From positions 1 to 64,000 of the forward strand of contig NZ_BCZK01000019.1 in assembly GCF_001598695.1 (NCBI RefSeq): a stretch of DNA of 64,000 nt, given 5' to 3'. Shown piece after piece: positions 40,001 through 50,824 of this stretch. Numbering within the stretch: position 1 is the first letter of the stretch; every line of letters starts with the position of its first letter. Made by a program: the position numbers and the translations under genes. Source of the stretch: Klebsiella oxytoca NBRC 105695 (GTDB lineage: Bacteria; Pseudomonadota; Gammaproteobacteria; Enterobacterales; Enterobacteriaceae). The notes beneath the pieces are model-generated. The model saw nothing but the letters and a program-made list of their open reading frames with translations, had not been told where the DNA came from and did no database searches.

Positions 40001-42163
40001 TTACACTGTTTCCAGCCGGGCGTACGCCGCGACCAGCCATTTGATCCCCTGCCCCTGAAAGGCAACCTGCAGGCGACTGTGTTCGCCGCTGCCTTCGAGG
40101 TTCACAATGGTGCCTTCACCGAATTTGGCGTGGCGGACGCGCTGGCCCAGCTTATAGCCGGTGTCGTTTTCCGCCATCGGCGTCCCCATGCGCTGATGGC
40201 TGACCGGCCGGCTCACCGTGGCGCGCAGCCGCACCTCTTCCACGCACGACTCCGGCAGCTCGCCGATAAAGCGCGAGGGGCGATGATAAACCTCTTTGCC
40301 GTACAGGCGACGGGTTTCCGCGTAGGTCAGCGTGAGTTTTTGCATGGCACGAGTCACGCCGACGTAGGCCAGGCGGCGTTCTTCCTCCAGGCGGCCGCCC
40401 TCATCAAGCGCCATCTGGCTCGGGAACATCCCTTCTTCCACGCCAACGATAAATACCTGCGGAAACTCCAGCCCTTTCGCCGAGTGCAAGGTCATCAGCT
40501 GTACCGCATCCTGCCAGGTGTCCGCCTGCCCTTCTCCCGCTTCCAGCGCCGCATGCGAGAGGAACGCCTGCAGCGGCATTAAATCTTCATCTTCTTCGTT
40601 GTAGCTAAACTGGCGCGTCGCCGTCACCAGCTCCTCTAAGTTTTCGATACGCGTCTGGCCCTTCTCGCCTTTCTCCTGCTCGTACATCATGCGCAGGCCG
40701 GAATCTTTAATGACCCGGTCGGTCTGCACGTGCAGCGGCATGTCGGCTGTCTCCTGCGCCATGGCGTCAATAAGCTCCATAAAACGCTGCAGAGCGCTGG
40801 CAGCGCGCCCGGCGAGAACTTTCTCTTTTAACAGCTCGCGACAGGACTGCCACAGCGTCAGCTGCCGATCGCGCGAGGTCTGGCGCACCACGTCCAGCGT
40901 GCGATCGCCAATGCCGCGCGTCGGGGTATTGACCACGCGCTCAAACGCCGCATCGTCGTTACGGTTGGCAATCAGGCGCAGATAGGAGAGCGCATCTTTG
41001 ATCTCCTGACGTTCGAAGAAGCGCATGCCGCCATAAATACGATAAGGCATGCTGGCCTGCAGCAACGCCTCTTCCAGCACGCGCGACTGGGCGTTGCTGC
41101 GATACAAGATCGCGCACTGCTCCAGCGCCCCGCCGTTTTCCTGCCAGGTTTTGATACGATTGACGACAAAACGCGCCTCATCAAGATCGTTAAACGCGCA
41201 GTAGAGCGAAATCGGCTCGCCGTCGGCGCCATCGGTCCACAGCTTTTTCCCCAGCCGTCCGCTGTTGTTCTCAATCAGGGCGTTCGCCGCGCTGAGGATA
41301 TTGCTGGTCGAGCGATAGTTCTGCTCCAGACGGATAGTTTCCGCGCCGGGGAAGTCATTGAGGAAGCGCTGGATGTTTTCTACCTGCGCGCCGCGCCAGC
41401 CGTAAATCGACTGATCGTCATCGCCAACGATCATTACTTTACCGGTATCGCCCGCCAGCAGTCGGATCCACGCGTACTGAATATTGTTGGTATCCTGGAA
41501 TTCATCCACCAGGATATTGGTAAAGCGCTCGCGGTAGTGCTGAAGGATATGCGGCTTGTTAAGCCACAGCTCGTGGGCGCGCAGCAGCAGCTCGGCGAAG
41601 TCCACCAGCCCCGCGCGATCGCAGGCTTCCTGATAGGCCTGGTAAACCTTCTGCCAGGTCTGCTCAACCGGATTACCGTAGCTCTGAATATGATGCGGGC
41701 GCAGCCCTTCATCTTTTTGGCCGTTGATGTACCACATCGCCTGCCGCGGCGGCCACTGCTTCTCATCGAGATTCATCGCCTTAATCAGGCGCTTAAGCAG
41801 GCGCAGCTGATCTTCGCTGTCGAGGATCTGGAAGTCCTGCGGCAGCCCGGCGTCAAGGTGATGAGCGCGCAGCAGACGGTGCGCCAGACCATGGAAAGTG
41901 CCGACCCACATACCGCCCTGAGTGGTGCCCATCAGTTGACCAATACGATGACGCATTTCCGCTGCCGCTTTGTTGGTAAAGGTCACCGCCATGATGGAGT
42001 AAGGGGAACAGTTCTCAACGCTCAGCAGCCAGGCGATGCGGTGTACCAGGACGCGCGTCTTGCCGCTGCCCGCTCCTGCCAGAACCAGCATATTAGTACG
42101 TGATGCCGCAACGGCTTCACGCTGTTTGTCATTGAGGCTGTCGAGCAGGTAAGAAACGTCCAT
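40001..42163 (-). CDS. uvrD: DNA helicase II UvrD
   Basis: SF1A 3'-5' helicase for nucleotide excision and mismatch repair. Start at 42163 (MDVSYLLDSLND) gives 720 residues as in E. coli; the frame opens ten codons further without support. Walker A is AGAGSGKT with Lys35; motif II is VDEFQDTNN; motif III DDQSIYGWRG; the C-terminal Tudor-like domain (KLGQRVRHAKFGEGTIVN) binds RNA polymerase. A LexA box lies about 50 bp upstream. Confidence 0.97.
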   Translation of the reverse strand: MDVSYLLDSLNDKQREAVAASRTNMLVLAGAGSGKTRVLVHRIAWLLSVENCSPYSIMAVTFTNKAAAEMRHRIGQLMGTTQGGMWVGTFHGLAHRLLRAHHLDAGLPQDFQILDSEDQLRLLKRLIKAMNLDEKQWPPRQAMWYINGQKDEGLRPHHIQSYGNPVEQTWQKVYQAYQEACDRAGLVDFAELLLRAHELWLNKPHILQHYRERFTNILVDEFQDTNNIQYAWIRLLAGDTGKVMIVGDDDQSIYGWRGAQVENIQRFLNDFPGAETIRLEQNYRSTSNILSAANALIENNSGRLGKKLWTDGADGEPISLYCAFNDLDEARFVVNRIKTWQENGGALEQCAILYRSNAQSRVLEEALLQASMPYRIYGGMRFFERQEIKDALSYLRLIANRNDDAAFERVVNTPTRGIGDRTLDVVRQTSRDRQLTLWQSCRELLKEKVLAGRAASALQRFMELIDAMAQETADMPLHVQTDRVIKDSGLRMMYEQEKGEKGQTRIENLEELVTATRQFSYNEEDEDLMPLQAFLSHAALEAGEGQADTWQDAVQLMTLHSAKGLEFPQVFIVGVEEGMFPSQMALDEGGRLEEERRLAYVGVTRAMQKLTLTYAETRRLYGKEVYHRPSRFIGELPESCVEEVRLRATVSRPVSHQRMGTPMAENDTGYKLGQRVRHAKFGEGTIVNLEGSGEHSRLQVAFQGQGIKWLVAAYARLETV

Positions 42164-42184
42164 TGGCACCGCCGGAAATGAGGC

Positions 42185-42210
42185 GCCCGGCAACGTTTGG
42201 CTCGCCGGGC
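42185..42210 (-). promoter_or_regulatory. GC hairpin in the uvrD leader (possible attenuator)
   Basis: GCCCGGC pairs with GCCGGGC across 12 bases between the LexA box and the uvrD ATG. E. coli uvrD was reported to be controlled by LexA and also by attenuation in its leader; this hairpin is in the right place. It is also REP-like in composition. Confidence 0.45.
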
Positions 42211-42212
42211 TA

Positions 42213-42228
42213 CTGTTAATTTATACAG
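42213..42228. promoter_or_regulatory. LexA (SOS) box of uvrD
   Basis: CTGTTAATTTATACAG has the full CTG-N10-CAG and CTGT-N8-ACAG pattern with an AT-rich centre. uvrD is an SOS gene in E. coli, and the box lies between the yigB stop and uvrD. Confidence 0.88.
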
Positions 42229-42240
42229 AACTACTGACGA

Positions 42241-42957
42241 TTATATCAGCGAGGTCAGAGATGCCAACCGTGAAATTTCGATGTGCGGTAGCAGGCGGCC
42301 ATCGGCGGCGCGCATCAGATCTGCGCCCTGCGGTTTGATCCAACAGGCCTGCATGCCGCAGCGAATAGCGCCTGCGACATCGGTCGTCAGATCGTCCCCG
42401 ACGTGCAGAATCTGCCCCAGAGGAAGCTCCAGCCGCTCCGCTGCGAGATGATACATATCGGCAAAGGGCTTAGAGCGCCCGTCAGGGCCCGCGCGCAGCA
42501 CGAAGCGGAAGTAGTCGCTCAGGCCAAAGAGTTCCGGCTGGGCGTTGCCGTTGGTAATGGCCACCAGCGGCCACTTTTCCGCCAGCTGCGCCAGCGTATC
42601 GTGCGTCTCCTGCGGAACGTCAATCAGGCTGCGCCAGTGAGCGAAATTCGCCATCGCTTCATCGGCCCCCGTTTTCGCCAGCGTCGCTGAAAGCCCGGCG
42701 TTGATCATCCCCAGCTCCAGCGCGCGGCGGCGCCATTCGGTCACATCGTGGTAAATTTCCGGCTCTGACGCCAGCAGCGTCTGGCGCAGCCGGTTAAGCT
42801 CGCTGGCGTCAAATTGGCTCAGAGAAGGGTGGTAGCTGCGCACAAAGCTCAGCGACTCATGCAGCGTCCGGTCAATCACCGGGCGGTTGTCATAAAGGGT
42901 ATCGTCCAGGTCAAACGTCAATGCTGAAATCTGGCCCAGAGGTCGGTAAAAACGCAT
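42241..42957 (-). CDS. yigB: HAD family FMN/sugar phosphatase YigB
   Basis: Haloacid dehalogenase phosphatase; the E. coli protein dephosphorylates FMN. Start at 42957, whose ATG overlaps the xerC stop (TGATG) with GGGGGA a few bases before, gives 238 residues as in E. coli. Motif I is [11 protein letters not shown] near residue 14, motif [10 protein letters not shown], and motif [12 protein letters not shown]. Confidence 0.93.
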   Translation of the reverse strand: MRFYRPLGQISALTFDLDDTLYDNRPVIDRTLHESLSFVRSYHPSLSQFDASELNRLRQTLLASEPEIYHDVTEWRRRALELGMINAGLSATLAKTGADEAMANFAHWRSLIDVPQETHDTLAQLAEKWPLVAITNGNAQPELFGLSDYFRFVLRAGPDGRSKPFADMYHLAAERLELPLGQILHVGDDLTTDVAGAIRCGMQACWIKPQGADLMRAADGRLLPHIEISRLASLTSLI

Positions 42958-43859
42958 CATTTCCCCCGTTTGGCGCGCGGATGTGCCGCATCGTACACCG
43001 ACGCAAGGTGTTGAAAATCGAGATGGGTATAGATTTGAGTGGTGGAAAGGTTAGCATGGCCCAGCAGCTCCTGCACCCCGCGCAGATCGCCGCTCGACTC
43101 CAGCATATGGGTCGCGAAGGAGTGGCGCAGCTTATGCGGGTGCACGTGGCTGTTGAGCCCCTGCTTTATGCCCCATTCGGCAAAGCGCTTTTGCACGTTG
43201 CGCGCGGAAATTCGCTTCCCCAGTTTAGATAAGAACAGGGCGTCCTCATCGGCACCGAACAGTCCGCGCAGATCGAGCCAGTGCTCAATCCACACCACCG
43301 CATTGCGGCCAATCGGCAGGCGGCGCTCTTTGCTGCCTTTGCCCATCACCCACACCTCGCCGGATTCCAGATCGAGGTGCTTAATATCGAGATTCACCAG
43401 CTCCGAAAGACGCAACCCCGCGCCGTACATCACTTCCAGCATCGCTCTGTCGCGTACCGCCAGCGGATCGTTGAGATCGATATCCAGCAGCCGATTAACG
43501 TCGTCGACGTCGATATTTTTCGGTAGATGGCGGGGTATTTTCGGCGCCGAAATCCCCTTCGCCGGATTCGCGGCCAGTTCACCCTGGCTCACCAGCCAGT
43601 CAAAGAAGCTGCGTAAGGCCGAGAGACGTAAGGCCAGGCTGGCAGGCCCCAGCCCCTGACGACGGCTGCGCACCGCCAGGCTACGGACCTGGGCGGCATC
43701 ACACTGCTGCCAGCTTTTCAGCCCGGCGCTATCCGCCAGCGCGATAAGCGTTTCCAGCTGGCGGCGATAGTTCAGCAGCGTTATCGGGCTCAGCTGACGC
43801 TCGACGCCGAGATAGCGTAAGAAGCGTTCTACGGGAGCAAACAGAGGCGAGTCGGTCAT
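42957..43859 (-). CDS. xerC: Site-specific tyrosine recombinase XerC
   Basis: Works with XerD at dif to resolve chromosome dimers. 300 residues: an N-terminal SAM-like DNA-binding domain (to about 105) and the catalytic domain with Arg150 (GAGLRLSEL), Lys174 (MGKGSKERR), His242 and Arg245 ([12 protein letters not shown]), His268 ([10 protein letters not shown]) and the nucleophile Tyr277 (QIYTHLD). Overlaps yigA by 4 bp. Confidence 0.97.
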   Translation of the reverse strand: MTDSPLFAPVERFLRYLGVERQLSPITLLNYRRQLETLIALADSAGLKSWQQCDAAQVRSLAVRSRRQGLGPASLALRLSALRSFFDWLVSQGELAANPAKGISAPKIPRHLPKNIDVDDVNRLLDIDLNDPLAVRDRAMLEVMYGAGLRLSELVNLDIKHLDLESGEVWVMGKGSKERRLPIGRNAVVWIEHWLDLRGLFGADEDALFLSKLGKRISARNVQKRFAEWGIKQGLNSHVHPHKLRHSFATHMLESSGDLRGVQELLGHANLSTTQIYTHLDFQHLASVYDAAHPRAKRGK

Positions 43860-44563
43860 GCGCGTTCAATCCAGCGCTCCAGCAATCCCGGGAGCATCGA
43901 CGCGATTTCCTGCAATAGCTGCGTTCCCTGCCCTTGCTGATAGTGCTGGGGGTCGCGACTGCTGAATATCATCACACCGGGAGCGTCGTCTCCCCCCAGC
44001 AGCGACATCGCCACCGATCCGATGGCTTTAGCTTCCGGCAGCACGACCAGCAGCTCGGGGCCGTTTAAAGCGCCAAGATAATGGCGCTGTTGTCCAAGAC
44101 GCTGAATGCGAATAGGCTCAAACGCCTGACGGCTTATCGCCAGATGAGTGAATTTGGAAGGCGCGCCGAGCCGCCAGCGGTCGGGAAACAGGCGCACCGT
44201 GGCGCCCGCCAGACCCAGCTCGCGCGCCCAGCGATGAAAGCGGTTCAGCATTTCGTCAAGGCTATCGGCCGCCGCCAGCCGCGTTTGCAGGTGAAACAGG
44301 CGCTGAAACAGGCTTTCGTTAGCCGTCGCCTGCTCCATCAGCAGCGTCATATTTTCTTCCAGCACGTTGATATGGTTCCGCGCCCGCGCCATGTGCCACT
44401 CCACCAGCGAGACCGAACCACGCACCGGATGCGGCACTGACATGTGTTCCACCAGCGCCGCATTACGAATAAAGAATTCAGGATGTTGCAACAGATAGTC
44501 CACCACTGCGCGATCGTTTAGCTCGCTGGCAAGTTCCTGTTGTTCTTCCCCGACTTGTTTCAT
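43856..44563 (-). CDS. yigA: DUF484 protein YigA
   Basis: A 235-residue DUF484 family protein, a GAF-like fold of unknown ligand, always found between dapF and xerC in enterobacteria. The N-terminal part ([20 protein letters not shown]) is the conserved portion, followed by a coiled-coil region and a GAF-like half ending [18 protein letters not shown]-like. Overlaps dapF and xerC by 4 bp each. No function is established. Confidence 0.9.
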   Translation of the reverse strand: MKQVGEEQQELASELNDRAVVDYLLQHPEFFIRNAALVEHMSVPHPVRGSVSLVEWHMARARNHINVLEENMTLLMEQATANESLFQRLFHLQTRLAAADSLDEMLNRFHRWARELGLAGATVRLFPDRWRLGAPSKFTHLAISRQAFEPIRIQRLGQQRHYLGALNGPELLVVLPEAKAIGSVAMSLLGGDDAPGVMIFSSRDPQHYQQGQGTQLLQEIASMLPGLLERWIERA

Positions 44564-45384
44564 AAATGAATAAATCCGTCATAGACATGTGCCGCCGGGC
44601 CAGTCATATACAACGGTTGGCCCGGACCTTTCCAGGCGATATCCAGACGCCCGCCGGGTAATTCCACGCGGACCTCCTCGCCCAGTAATCCCTGCTGGAT
44701 ACCGACTGCCGCCGCCGCACAGGCGCCGCTGCCGCAGGCCTGAGTTTCCCCCGCACCGCGTTCATACACGCGCAGGCGAATATGAGAGCGGCTGATCACC
44801 TGCATAAAGCCGATGTTCGCCCGCTCCGGGAAGCGCTCGTGGTTTTCCATCACCGGGCCGAGCGTTTCCACCGTCGCGGTTTCCACATCATCAACCTGGA
44901 TAACGCAGTGCGGGTTACCCATCGACACCACGCCGCACAATACTGTCTGTTCAGCGGCGCGCATAATATAGGTCTTTTCCGCTTTGTTGGCGCGGAACGG
45001 CACCTGGGACGGTTCGAAGTTTGGCTCACCCATATTGACGCGCACCAGATCGTCTTCCGTGACGCTTAATACCATACGGCCATTCGAGGTACTGACGCGG
45101 ATATCACGTTTATTGGTCAGGCCTTTCAGACGCACAAAGCGGGCGAAACAGCGCGCGCCGTTGCCGCATTGCGCCACTTCGCTACCGTCGGCATTGAAGA
45201 TACGATAGTGGAAGTCGAGCTCCGGATCGTAAGGCGGCTCCACCACCAGCAGCTGATCGAAACCCACGCCAAGATGCCGATCCGCCAGACGACGGATCAG
45301 TTCAGGTGAGAAAAAAACATTCTGCGTTACTGCGTCAACGACCATAAAGTCGTTACCCAGGCCATGCATTTTAGAGAACTGCAT
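44560..45384 (-). CDS. dapF: Diaminopimelate epimerase DapF
   Basis: Interconverts LL- and meso-diaminopimelate for lysine and peptidoglycan synthesis. 274 residues as in E. coli, with the two catalytic cysteines in [12 protein letters not shown] and in [16 protein letters not shown]. The frame starts 25 bp behind lptM and its stop overlaps yigA. Confidence 0.97.
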   Translation of the reverse strand: MQFSKMHGLGNDFMVVDAVTQNVFFSPELIRRLADRHLGVGFDQLLVVEPPYDPELDFHYRIFNADGSEVAQCGNGARCFARFVRLKGLTNKRDIRVSTSNGRMVLSVTEDDLVRVNMGEPNFEPSQVPFRANKAEKTYIMRAAEQTVLCGVVSMGNPHCVIQVDDVETATVETLGPVMENHERFPERANIGFMQVISRSHIRLRVYERGAGETQACGSGACAAAAVGIQQGLLGEEVRVELPGGRLDIAWKGPGQPLYMTGPAAHVYDGFIHL

Positions 45385-45409
45385 TTTCTACTCCAGCTGC
45401 GCGGAACTG

Positions 45410-45613
45410 TCAGTAATTCACCTGGGTCGGGCCACCGCTATCGCCGCGATCGTTACGATCCGGCGTAGAGCTCTGGATACCGCTATCAACCGGCTTAGTC
45501 GGCGGAGGCGCCGTTTTATCCGCCGGCGGGAAGTAAAGCGGCCCTTTCAGACCACAGCCGCTAAGGCTGAGAACCGCTAATAAAACGGCAAGCGCTGGGA
45601 AAACGTTTTTCAT
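45410..45613 (-). CDS. lptM: Small lipoprotein LptM (YifL)
   Basis: A 67-residue lipoprotein; the E. coli protein helps assembly of the LPS translocon LptDE. Start at 45613 (MKNVFPALAV). The lipobox is LSGC with Cys20, followed by GLKGPLYFPPADKTAPPP, then a polar tail ending GGPTQVNY. First gene of the dapF cluster and divergent from cyaY. Confidence 0.93.
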   Translation of the reverse strand: MKNVFPALAVLLAVLSLSGCGLKGPLYFPPADKTAPPPTKPVDSGIQSSTPDRNDRGDSGGPTQVNY

Positions 45614-45751
45614 GGATAGTTGCCCGTGATTCATTCTTACTGCTTTCTATCATCGCAGGAGAAGACGTAAAAGCAAGCGTTTAGCATCCCACTGCGCGCG
45701 CTTTTGTTTCGCGCTATACTGCCGCCACTATCAAAAAAGCGGGAAAGAACC

Positions 45752-46072
45752 ATGAACGACAGTGAATTCCATCGCCTGGCCGATACCCTGTGGATGACCA
45801 TCGAAGAACGCCTTGACGACTGGGACGGCGACAGCGATATCGACTGTGAAATCAACGGCGGCGTACTGACTATCAGTTTTGAAAACGGCAGCAAGATTAT
45901 TATCAACCGTCAGGAACCGCTACATCAGGTGTGGCTGGCAACGAAACAAGGCGGCTACCATTTCGACTTAAAAGGCGACGAGTGGGTATGCGACCGCAGC
46001 GGCGAAACCTTCTGGGATCTGCTGGAACAGGCGGCGACCATGCAGGCCGGTGAAGCGGTGAGTTTTCGCTAA
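45752..46072 (+). CDS. cyaY: Frataxin-like protein CyaY
   Basis: Iron-binding regulator of iron-sulfur cluster assembly at IscS. Start at 45752 ([11 protein letters not shown]) gives 106 residues as in E. coli. The acidic ridge [16 protein letters not shown] and the sheet residues [17 protein letters not shown] are typical. It converges on cyaA, with a REP pair between. Confidence 0.96.
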   Translation: MNDSEFHRLADTLWMTIEERLDDWDGDSDIDCEINGGVLTISFENGSKIIINRQEPLHQVWLATKQGGYHFDLKGDEWVCDRSGETFWDLLEQAATMQAGEAVSFR

Positions 46073-46090
46073 GAGAGCGTGATACGAATT

Positions 46091-46171
46091 CCCCGGATTG
46101 CGGCTAACGCCTTATCCGGGCTACAACAATCCCTATCGCCCTGTAGCCCGGGCAAGCGCAGCGCCCCCGGC
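46091..46171. repeat. REP pair (BIME) between cyaY and cyaA
   Basis: Two inverted REP units: CCCCGGATTGCGGCTAACGC continuing to TTATCCGGGCTACA (46091-46125), and TGTAGCCCGGGCAAGCGCAG continuing to CGCCCCCGGC (46142-46171). They sit between the convergent cyaY and cyaA 3' ends, the usual place for such elements, and may protect both transcripts. Confidence 0.85.
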
Positions 46172-46228
46172 AAGTCCACCCGTAGAAGATTTCAAACCTA
46201 TTACACCCTCAAGGCCCGCAGTTCAGGC

Positions 46229-48778
46229 TCAGGAGTAGTGCTGTAGCATCGGTGATGAGGCAGCATCCTGACCGGCTGAAGCGGTGGCAGCGGCAATCAC
46301 CTGGCTGCGGAACGGAATCACCTGCTCGCGACCGTCAACGTCGACGATTTGATAAAACTGCGGCAGGTTAAAGTTGATAAAGCTGGAACCGTAGGTAAAA
46401 CGGTCATGGGATGAAGAGTAGAAGCGGCTGACGTCGCGCACCAGCTCCTCTTTGCTACCTTCGCAGTGGTGATACACCTCGGCGCGGTTGCTCTCATCGA
46501 GGATATAGATGTTAAAACCGTTATCGTTATCCGCATCTTCGAAGAAGAACTGAATAATCCCTTCGCTGGCAAAGCCGTCCACTACCTGCGGCAGCCTGAC
46601 GTGGTTAGTTTCCACCTGCACCGACAGCCCGTGCAATTTGTTATGCGAAATCGCGCCATAGAATTCGATGGCGTTTTCCAGTTTCTGAACCGAAACGTTA
46701 AGACGCTCGAAGAACAACCCCCAGGTCTGCCCGGAAACGCGTAGCGCTTTAAAGCGGCCGGTATCCTGACGGGTGCTGGAAAGACGCAGCTCAACGCATT
46801 CAGACACCAGCTGCTGTACGCGAGTGCGGATCAGACCGCGCAGATGCTGGCTATAGCAGAAAACCTCCACGCTATCCGGCGGCGCGGCGTCCTGGTGCAT
46901 CTTGCCAAGAATGGTTTTCAGCGCTTCGATCATCGCCTGCTCGCCGTTAAAGTGCAGCGTACGCACCTCGTTCCACGAGTTGCGGTACAGCAGGTCGATG
47001 CTGCCAATCAGGCACTTTTGCTCTTCGCCGAAGCTGAAAACATCCAGCTTGCGGAAGTCAAAATGCACCACCTGATTGCGGAAGGCCGCCGTCGGGTCAT
47101 ATTCCAGGTTGACGATAATCGCCAGATGGCGGATTTCGCACGGACTGTACAGCGCTTTCGGCGTCGGAGAAGGCAGGCGCAGCGGGAAGTGATGCGCCAC
47201 ATCGGCCACCATCTCCTGCAGCTTCGCCAGATCGACAATGCCGTTGCCCTTAATAAACAGGCGCGTACGTGACGTCAACAGGCCGTTAAACCAGGCCCAG
47301 GCCACCAGCTTATTAAGATAACGGTTATATTCCAGCGGCTGATGGCTGATGATCGATTCCATGTCCGGCGCCCGGTTATAGACATACCAACCGGTGCGGT
47401 TGGCGCGGCCCGGCGGCACGTGGATAAAGGTCAGATTCGGCTCAGACAGATCCGGTGAAATTTGCGGGTTTACCAGGGTGACTTTCCCCGGCAGCGCTTC
47501 AAAGGCGGCGTACAGCTTACGCGTCAGCACGCCAATATCCTGCGGGCTGGCGGAAACGCTCAGGTTATTGCGGCGCGCAAAACGAATCAGGTTGCGATAG
47601 CTCTGCATCATCGCATCAAGCAGTTCGTTGTGCGCTTTACGGACTTCGTCGATCTTCCAGTTGGCCCGGTTGTCGAGCATCATCAGACGCTTTTCATCCC
47701 AGCCCCACTCTTTCACCAGGTGACTGACGACTTCGCGACGCCAGCCGACGCAGGCGCGCTCGCGGCTCAGCTTCTCGCAGACTTTTAAATAGAAACATCG
47801 ACGCACCAGATCGAGGCGCGTTTCATCTTCGATGGCCTGCAGATAGAGCGTCACGCGCTCCAGCATCATGCAGTAAGGATCGAGGCCAAACGAAACGATC
47901 TCACCGTCATGCAGGCGCTGTTTGATATCTTTCGCCAGCAGGCGGTTATTGGGGTACTCCCAGGAGTACGCTTCCAGCAGCAGCGTTTTCAGCACGGCCT
48001 TATAGGGCGAGTCGATGCTTTTATACAGCTGCCAGAGGCTGGCGCCGAAGTACTCTTCGGCCGACAGAGAACTCAGGCCGCCGAGATCCAGCCATTCATT
48101 CGGCGTCAGTACGCCCTGCGCGTAGAGGCTCATGACGTAATCGTCGTAATGCTCTTCTTCATCGCACGGCACCATATTCCACAGAATACGTTTGCCGGCA
48201 AGGCGCACCGCGGTGCGGTAAAACTCATCCAGCAGCAGGATATGCTGGGTGGAGCCGCAGTCTTCGCCGCCCAGGCTGCCGCTTTCGTTATGACGGAAGC
48301 GGTTTTCGTCGATCAGGAAGAAGCTGACCTCGACGCCCAGCGATGCCGCCCAGCTCTCCAGCAGGCTACATTTACGCTGCAGCAGCTGACGCTCTTCAGT
48401 GTCAAGCCAGGACTGATGGCAAACCCAGATATCCAGGTCAGACGAACAGCTTTGGCCGACGGAAGATGTGCTGCCCATAGAGTAAAGGCCGGTGATCGGC
48501 AGCTCGCCTTTCGGCGGCTCCTTGGCCAGCATGCCACGGTTGAGCTCGAGCTCATCAAGATAGTGACGTTGGGTTTCATCAGGCGTGTAGAGGCAAATGC
48601 CACGGGGAACGTTACCGTCAAGGTAACCCGGCATCAGCGGATGATGATAATGTAGTAATGTCGGCAGTAGACTGTAAACCTGCTGGAAAGCGGGTCCCAT
48701 GGCAGCAAGGGCGCGATCCACGCGCAATTGGTTGATGGCATCCAGTCTCTGTTTCAGTGTCTCAATATAGAGGTACAA
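46229..48778 (-). CDS. cyaA: Class I adenylate cyclase CyaA
   Basis: Makes cAMP from ATP; activity is set by EIIA-Glc of the PTS. I start at the TTG codon at 48778 (reading TTGTACCTCTATATTGAG), the same weak start used in E. coli, which gives 849 residues. The frame is open 39 codons upstream to an ATG, but those codons cross the promoter region. The catalytic half shows [20 protein letters not shown] near residue 105; the C-terminal half is the regulatory region. CRP autoregulation is likely. Confidence 0.95.
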   Translation of the reverse strand: MYLYIETLKQRLDAINQLRVDRALAAMGPAFQQVYSLLPTLLHYHHPLMPGYLDGNVPRGICLYTPDETQRHYLDELELNRGMLAKEPPKGELPITGLYSMGSTSSVGQSCSSDLDIWVCHQSWLDTEERQLLQRKCSLLESWAASLGVEVSFFLIDENRFRHNESGSLGGEDCGSTQHILLLDEFYRTAVRLAGKRILWNMVPCDEEEHYDDYVMSLYAQGVLTPNEWLDLGGLSSLSAEEYFGASLWQLYKSIDSPYKAVLKTLLLEAYSWEYPNNRLLAKDIKQRLHDGEIVSFGLDPYCMMLERVTLYLQAIEDETRLDLVRRCFYLKVCEKLSRERACVGWRREVVSHLVKEWGWDEKRLMMLDNRANWKIDEVRKAHNELLDAMMQSYRNLIRFARRNNLSVSASPQDIGVLTRKLYAAFEALPGKVTLVNPQISPDLSEPNLTFIHVPPGRANRTGWYVYNRAPDMESIISHQPLEYNRYLNKLVAWAWFNGLLTSRTRLFIKGNGIVDLAKLQEMVADVAHHFPLRLPSPTPKALYSPCEIRHLAIIVNLEYDPTAAFRNQVVHFDFRKLDVFSFGEEQKCLIGSIDLLYRNSWNEVRTLHFNGEQAMIEALKTILGKMHQDAAPPDSVEVFCYSQHLRGLIRTRVQQLVSECVELRLSSTRQDTGRFKALRVSGQTWGLFFERLNVSVQKLENAIEFYGAISHNKLHGLSVQVETNHVRLPQVVDGFASEGIIQFFFEDADNDNGFNIYILDESNRAEVYHHCEGSKEELVRDVSRFYSSSHDRFTYGSSFINFNLPQFYQIVDVDGREQVIPFRSQVIAAATASAGQDAASSPMLQHYS

Positions 48779-48906
48779 GACATATCGCCTGATGTTCAAA
48801 AACCCGACGTACAATAGTACGGAGAGTTTCAGTATTTCAACAAAAACCGTCACCATTCGTCGTCGGTGTGGTTGTGGTGAACTGCTGACTGACAAATGGT
48901 TTAAAA

Positions 48907-48922
48907 CGTGATCAATCTAACA
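48907..48922 (-). promoter_or_regulatory. CRP site of the cyaA promoter
   Basis: On the minus strand TGTTAGATTGATCACG, within GGTGTTAGATTGATCACGTT, matches the known E. coli cyaA P2 operator closely as I recall it. It lies about 130 bp before the TTG start and would give negative feedback of cAMP-CRP on cyaA. Confidence 0.75.
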
Positions 48923-48998
48923 CCTTGCTGATTGACCGTAAAGAAAGATGCGCTACATACAAGTGTAGCACCCTTTACTACGTGTAAATTCTTCACTA

Positions 48999-49020
48999 CG
49001 TTTGCGGCAACTCGCAAACG
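48999..49020. other. Hairpin in the cyaA-hemC gap
   Basis: CGTTTGCG pairs perfectly with CGCAAACG around six bases. It lies in the divergent 346-bp gap, about 105 bp before hemC. Its role is unknown; it has no T run. Confidence 0.4.
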
Positions 49021-49063
49021 CATGAAAGGCTAAAAAGATGGCCGCGACCCTTAACCCCACAAA

Positions 49064-49101
49064 ACTAACATCCCTAAGACAACAATGTTAGGATGGTTAG
49101 T
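49064..49101 (+). other. Inverted repeat in the hemC leader
   Basis: ACTAACATCC and GGATGGTTAGT pair with one bulge, and TAACAT/ATGTTA offers an alternative pairing within the same stretch, ending 23 bp before the hemC ATG. It could affect translation start, but nothing else supports that. Confidence 0.3.
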
Positions 49102-49124
49102 GGTCGACAATGACGGTAACAAGC

Positions 49125-50066
49125 ATGTTAGACAAAGTTTTGAGAATTGCCACACGGCAAAGCCCGCTTGCGCTATGGCAGGCACATTATGTGAAAGAGC
49201 GTCTGGAGTCCTGCCACCCGGGGCTTTCCGTTGAACTGGTGCCTATGGTCACCCGCGGCGACGTGATCCTTGATACGCCCCTTGCAAAAGTGGGCGGTAA
49301 GGGTCTGTTTGTGAAAGAGTTAGAGCTGGCGATGCTGGAAGGCCGCGCCGACATCGCCGTCCATTCGATGAAAGACGTACCGGTGGAGTTTCCCGCAGGG
49401 CTTGGGCTGGTGACCATCTGCGAGCGTGAAGATCCGCGCGATGCGTTTGTCTCAAACCACTACGCTTCCATTGATGAATTGCCGCACGGCAGCATCGTTG
49501 GCACGTCAAGTTTACGCCGCCAGTGTCAGCTGGCCGCAGCGCGGCCGGATCTCACGATCCGCTCCCTGCGCGGCAACGTAGGCACGCGTCTGGGCAAGCT
49601 TGATAGCGGCGAGTATGACGCCATTATTCTTGCCGCCGCAGGGCTTAAACGCCTGAACCTGGAGGCGCGTATTCGTCAACCGCTATCGCCGGAGCAATCA
49701 CTGCCCGCCGTTGGCCAGGGCGCGGTCGGCATCGAGTGTCGTCTTGACGACGAATGGACCAAAGCGCTACTGGCCCCGTTAAATCATACGGAAACGGCCA
49801 TACGCGTACGCGCTGAACGGGCGATGAACACCCGGCTGGAAGGCGGCTGTCAGGTGCCGATCGGCAGCTATGCCGAACTGATCGACGGTGAGCTATGGCT
49901 GCGCGCGCTGGTTGGCGCGCCGGATGGCTCACAAATGGTGCGCGGCGAGCGGCGCGGCCGTGCGGAAGAGGCAGAAACGCTCGGCGTCTCTCTCGCCGAA
50001 GAGCTTCTGAATAACGGCGCACGTGACATTCTTGCCGTCGTCTATGCAGGAGAAGGTCCACAATGA
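49125..50066 (+). CDS. hemC: Hydroxymethylbilane synthase HemC
   Basis: Joins four porphobilinogens into hydroxymethylbilane in tetrapyrrole synthesis. Start at 49125 ([19 protein letters not shown]) gives 313 residues as in E. coli; a start five codons earlier is possible. The dipyrromethane cofactor is on Cys242 in [12 protein letters not shown]; catalytic Asp is in [12 protein letters not shown]. Overlaps hemD by 4 bp. Confidence 0.96.
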   Translation: MLDKVLRIATRQSPLALWQAHYVKERLESCHPGLSVELVPMVTRGDVILDTPLAKVGGKGLFVKELELAMLEGRADIAVHSMKDVPVEFPAGLGLVTICEREDPRDAFVSNHYASIDELPHGSIVGTSSLRRQCQLAAARPDLTIRSLRGNVGTRLGKLDSGEYDAIILAAAGLKRLNLEARIRQPLSPEQSLPAVGQGAVGIECRLDDEWTKALLAPLNHTETAIRVRAERAMNTRLEGGCQVPIGSYAELIDGELWLRALVGAPDGSQMVRGERRGRAEEAETLGVSLAEELLNNGARDILAVVYAGEGPQ

Positions 50067-50803
50067 GTATCCTGGTCACCCGTCCGCTGCCGCAAGGCGA
50101 AGAGTTAGTCAGCCGCCTGCGCGCGCTGGGGCGCGTGGCCTGGAGCTTCCCGCTCATTGAATTTACCCCTGGACGTCAGCTTCCTGAGCTGGGCGGCCAG
50201 CTGGAAAACCTCGCGGCTGGCGATTTGCTCTTCGCACTGTCCCAGCACGCCGTTGAGTTTGCCCACTCTCGCCTCCAGCAGCAAAGGCTGCGCTGGCCTT
50301 CGGCGCCTGACTATTTTGCCATTGGCCGCACCACCGCGCTGGCCCTGCATAAAGTCAGCAATCGTCATGTTCGCTATCCGTTAGATCGGGAAATCAGCGA
50401 AGTCTTGCTACAATTACCTGAATTACAAAACATTGCGGGGAAAAGAGCGCTCATCCTGCGCGGTAACGGCGGGCGGGAATTACTCGGTGACACGCTTCGC
50501 GAACGCGGTGCTGATGTCACTTTTTGTGAATGTTATCAACGTAGTGCAAGGCACTATGATGGCGCAGAAGAAGCAATGCGCTGGCAGTCTCGCGGTATTT
50601 CAACGCTGGTCATTACCAGCGGCGAGATGCTGCAGCAGCTCTGGACGCTGATACCACAGTGGTATCGCGAACGTTGGCTCCTGAGCTGTCGCATTTTAGT
50701 TGTCAGTGAACGTCTGGCCGAGCAGGCCAGAGAATTGGGCTGGCAGGATATCCAGGTTGCCGATAGCGCCGACAACGATGCGCTGCTACGCGCATTACAA
50801 TAA
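50063..50803 (+). CDS. hemD: Uroporphyrinogen III synthase HemD
   Basis: Closes and rearranges hydroxymethylbilane to uroporphyrinogen III. 246 residues as in E. coli, in two alpha/beta domains; the opening [20 protein letters not shown] and the loop [14 protein letters not shown] are recognisable. The sequence is weakly conserved across the family as usual, but the hemC overlap and place confirm it. Confidence 0.95.
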   Translation: MSILVTRPLPQGEELVSRLRALGRVAWSFPLIEFTPGRQLPELGGQLENLAAGDLLFALSQHAVEFAHSRLQQQRLRWPSAPDYFAIGRTTALALHKVSNRHVRYPLDREISEVLLQLPELQNIAGKRALILRGNGGRELLGDTLRERGADVTFCECYQRSARHYDGAEEAMRWQSRGISTLVITSGEMLQQLWTLIPQWYRERWLLSCRILVVSERLAEQARELGWQDIQVADSADNDALLRALQ

Positions 50804-50824
50804 CTCTCAACATTGGAAGCCATA

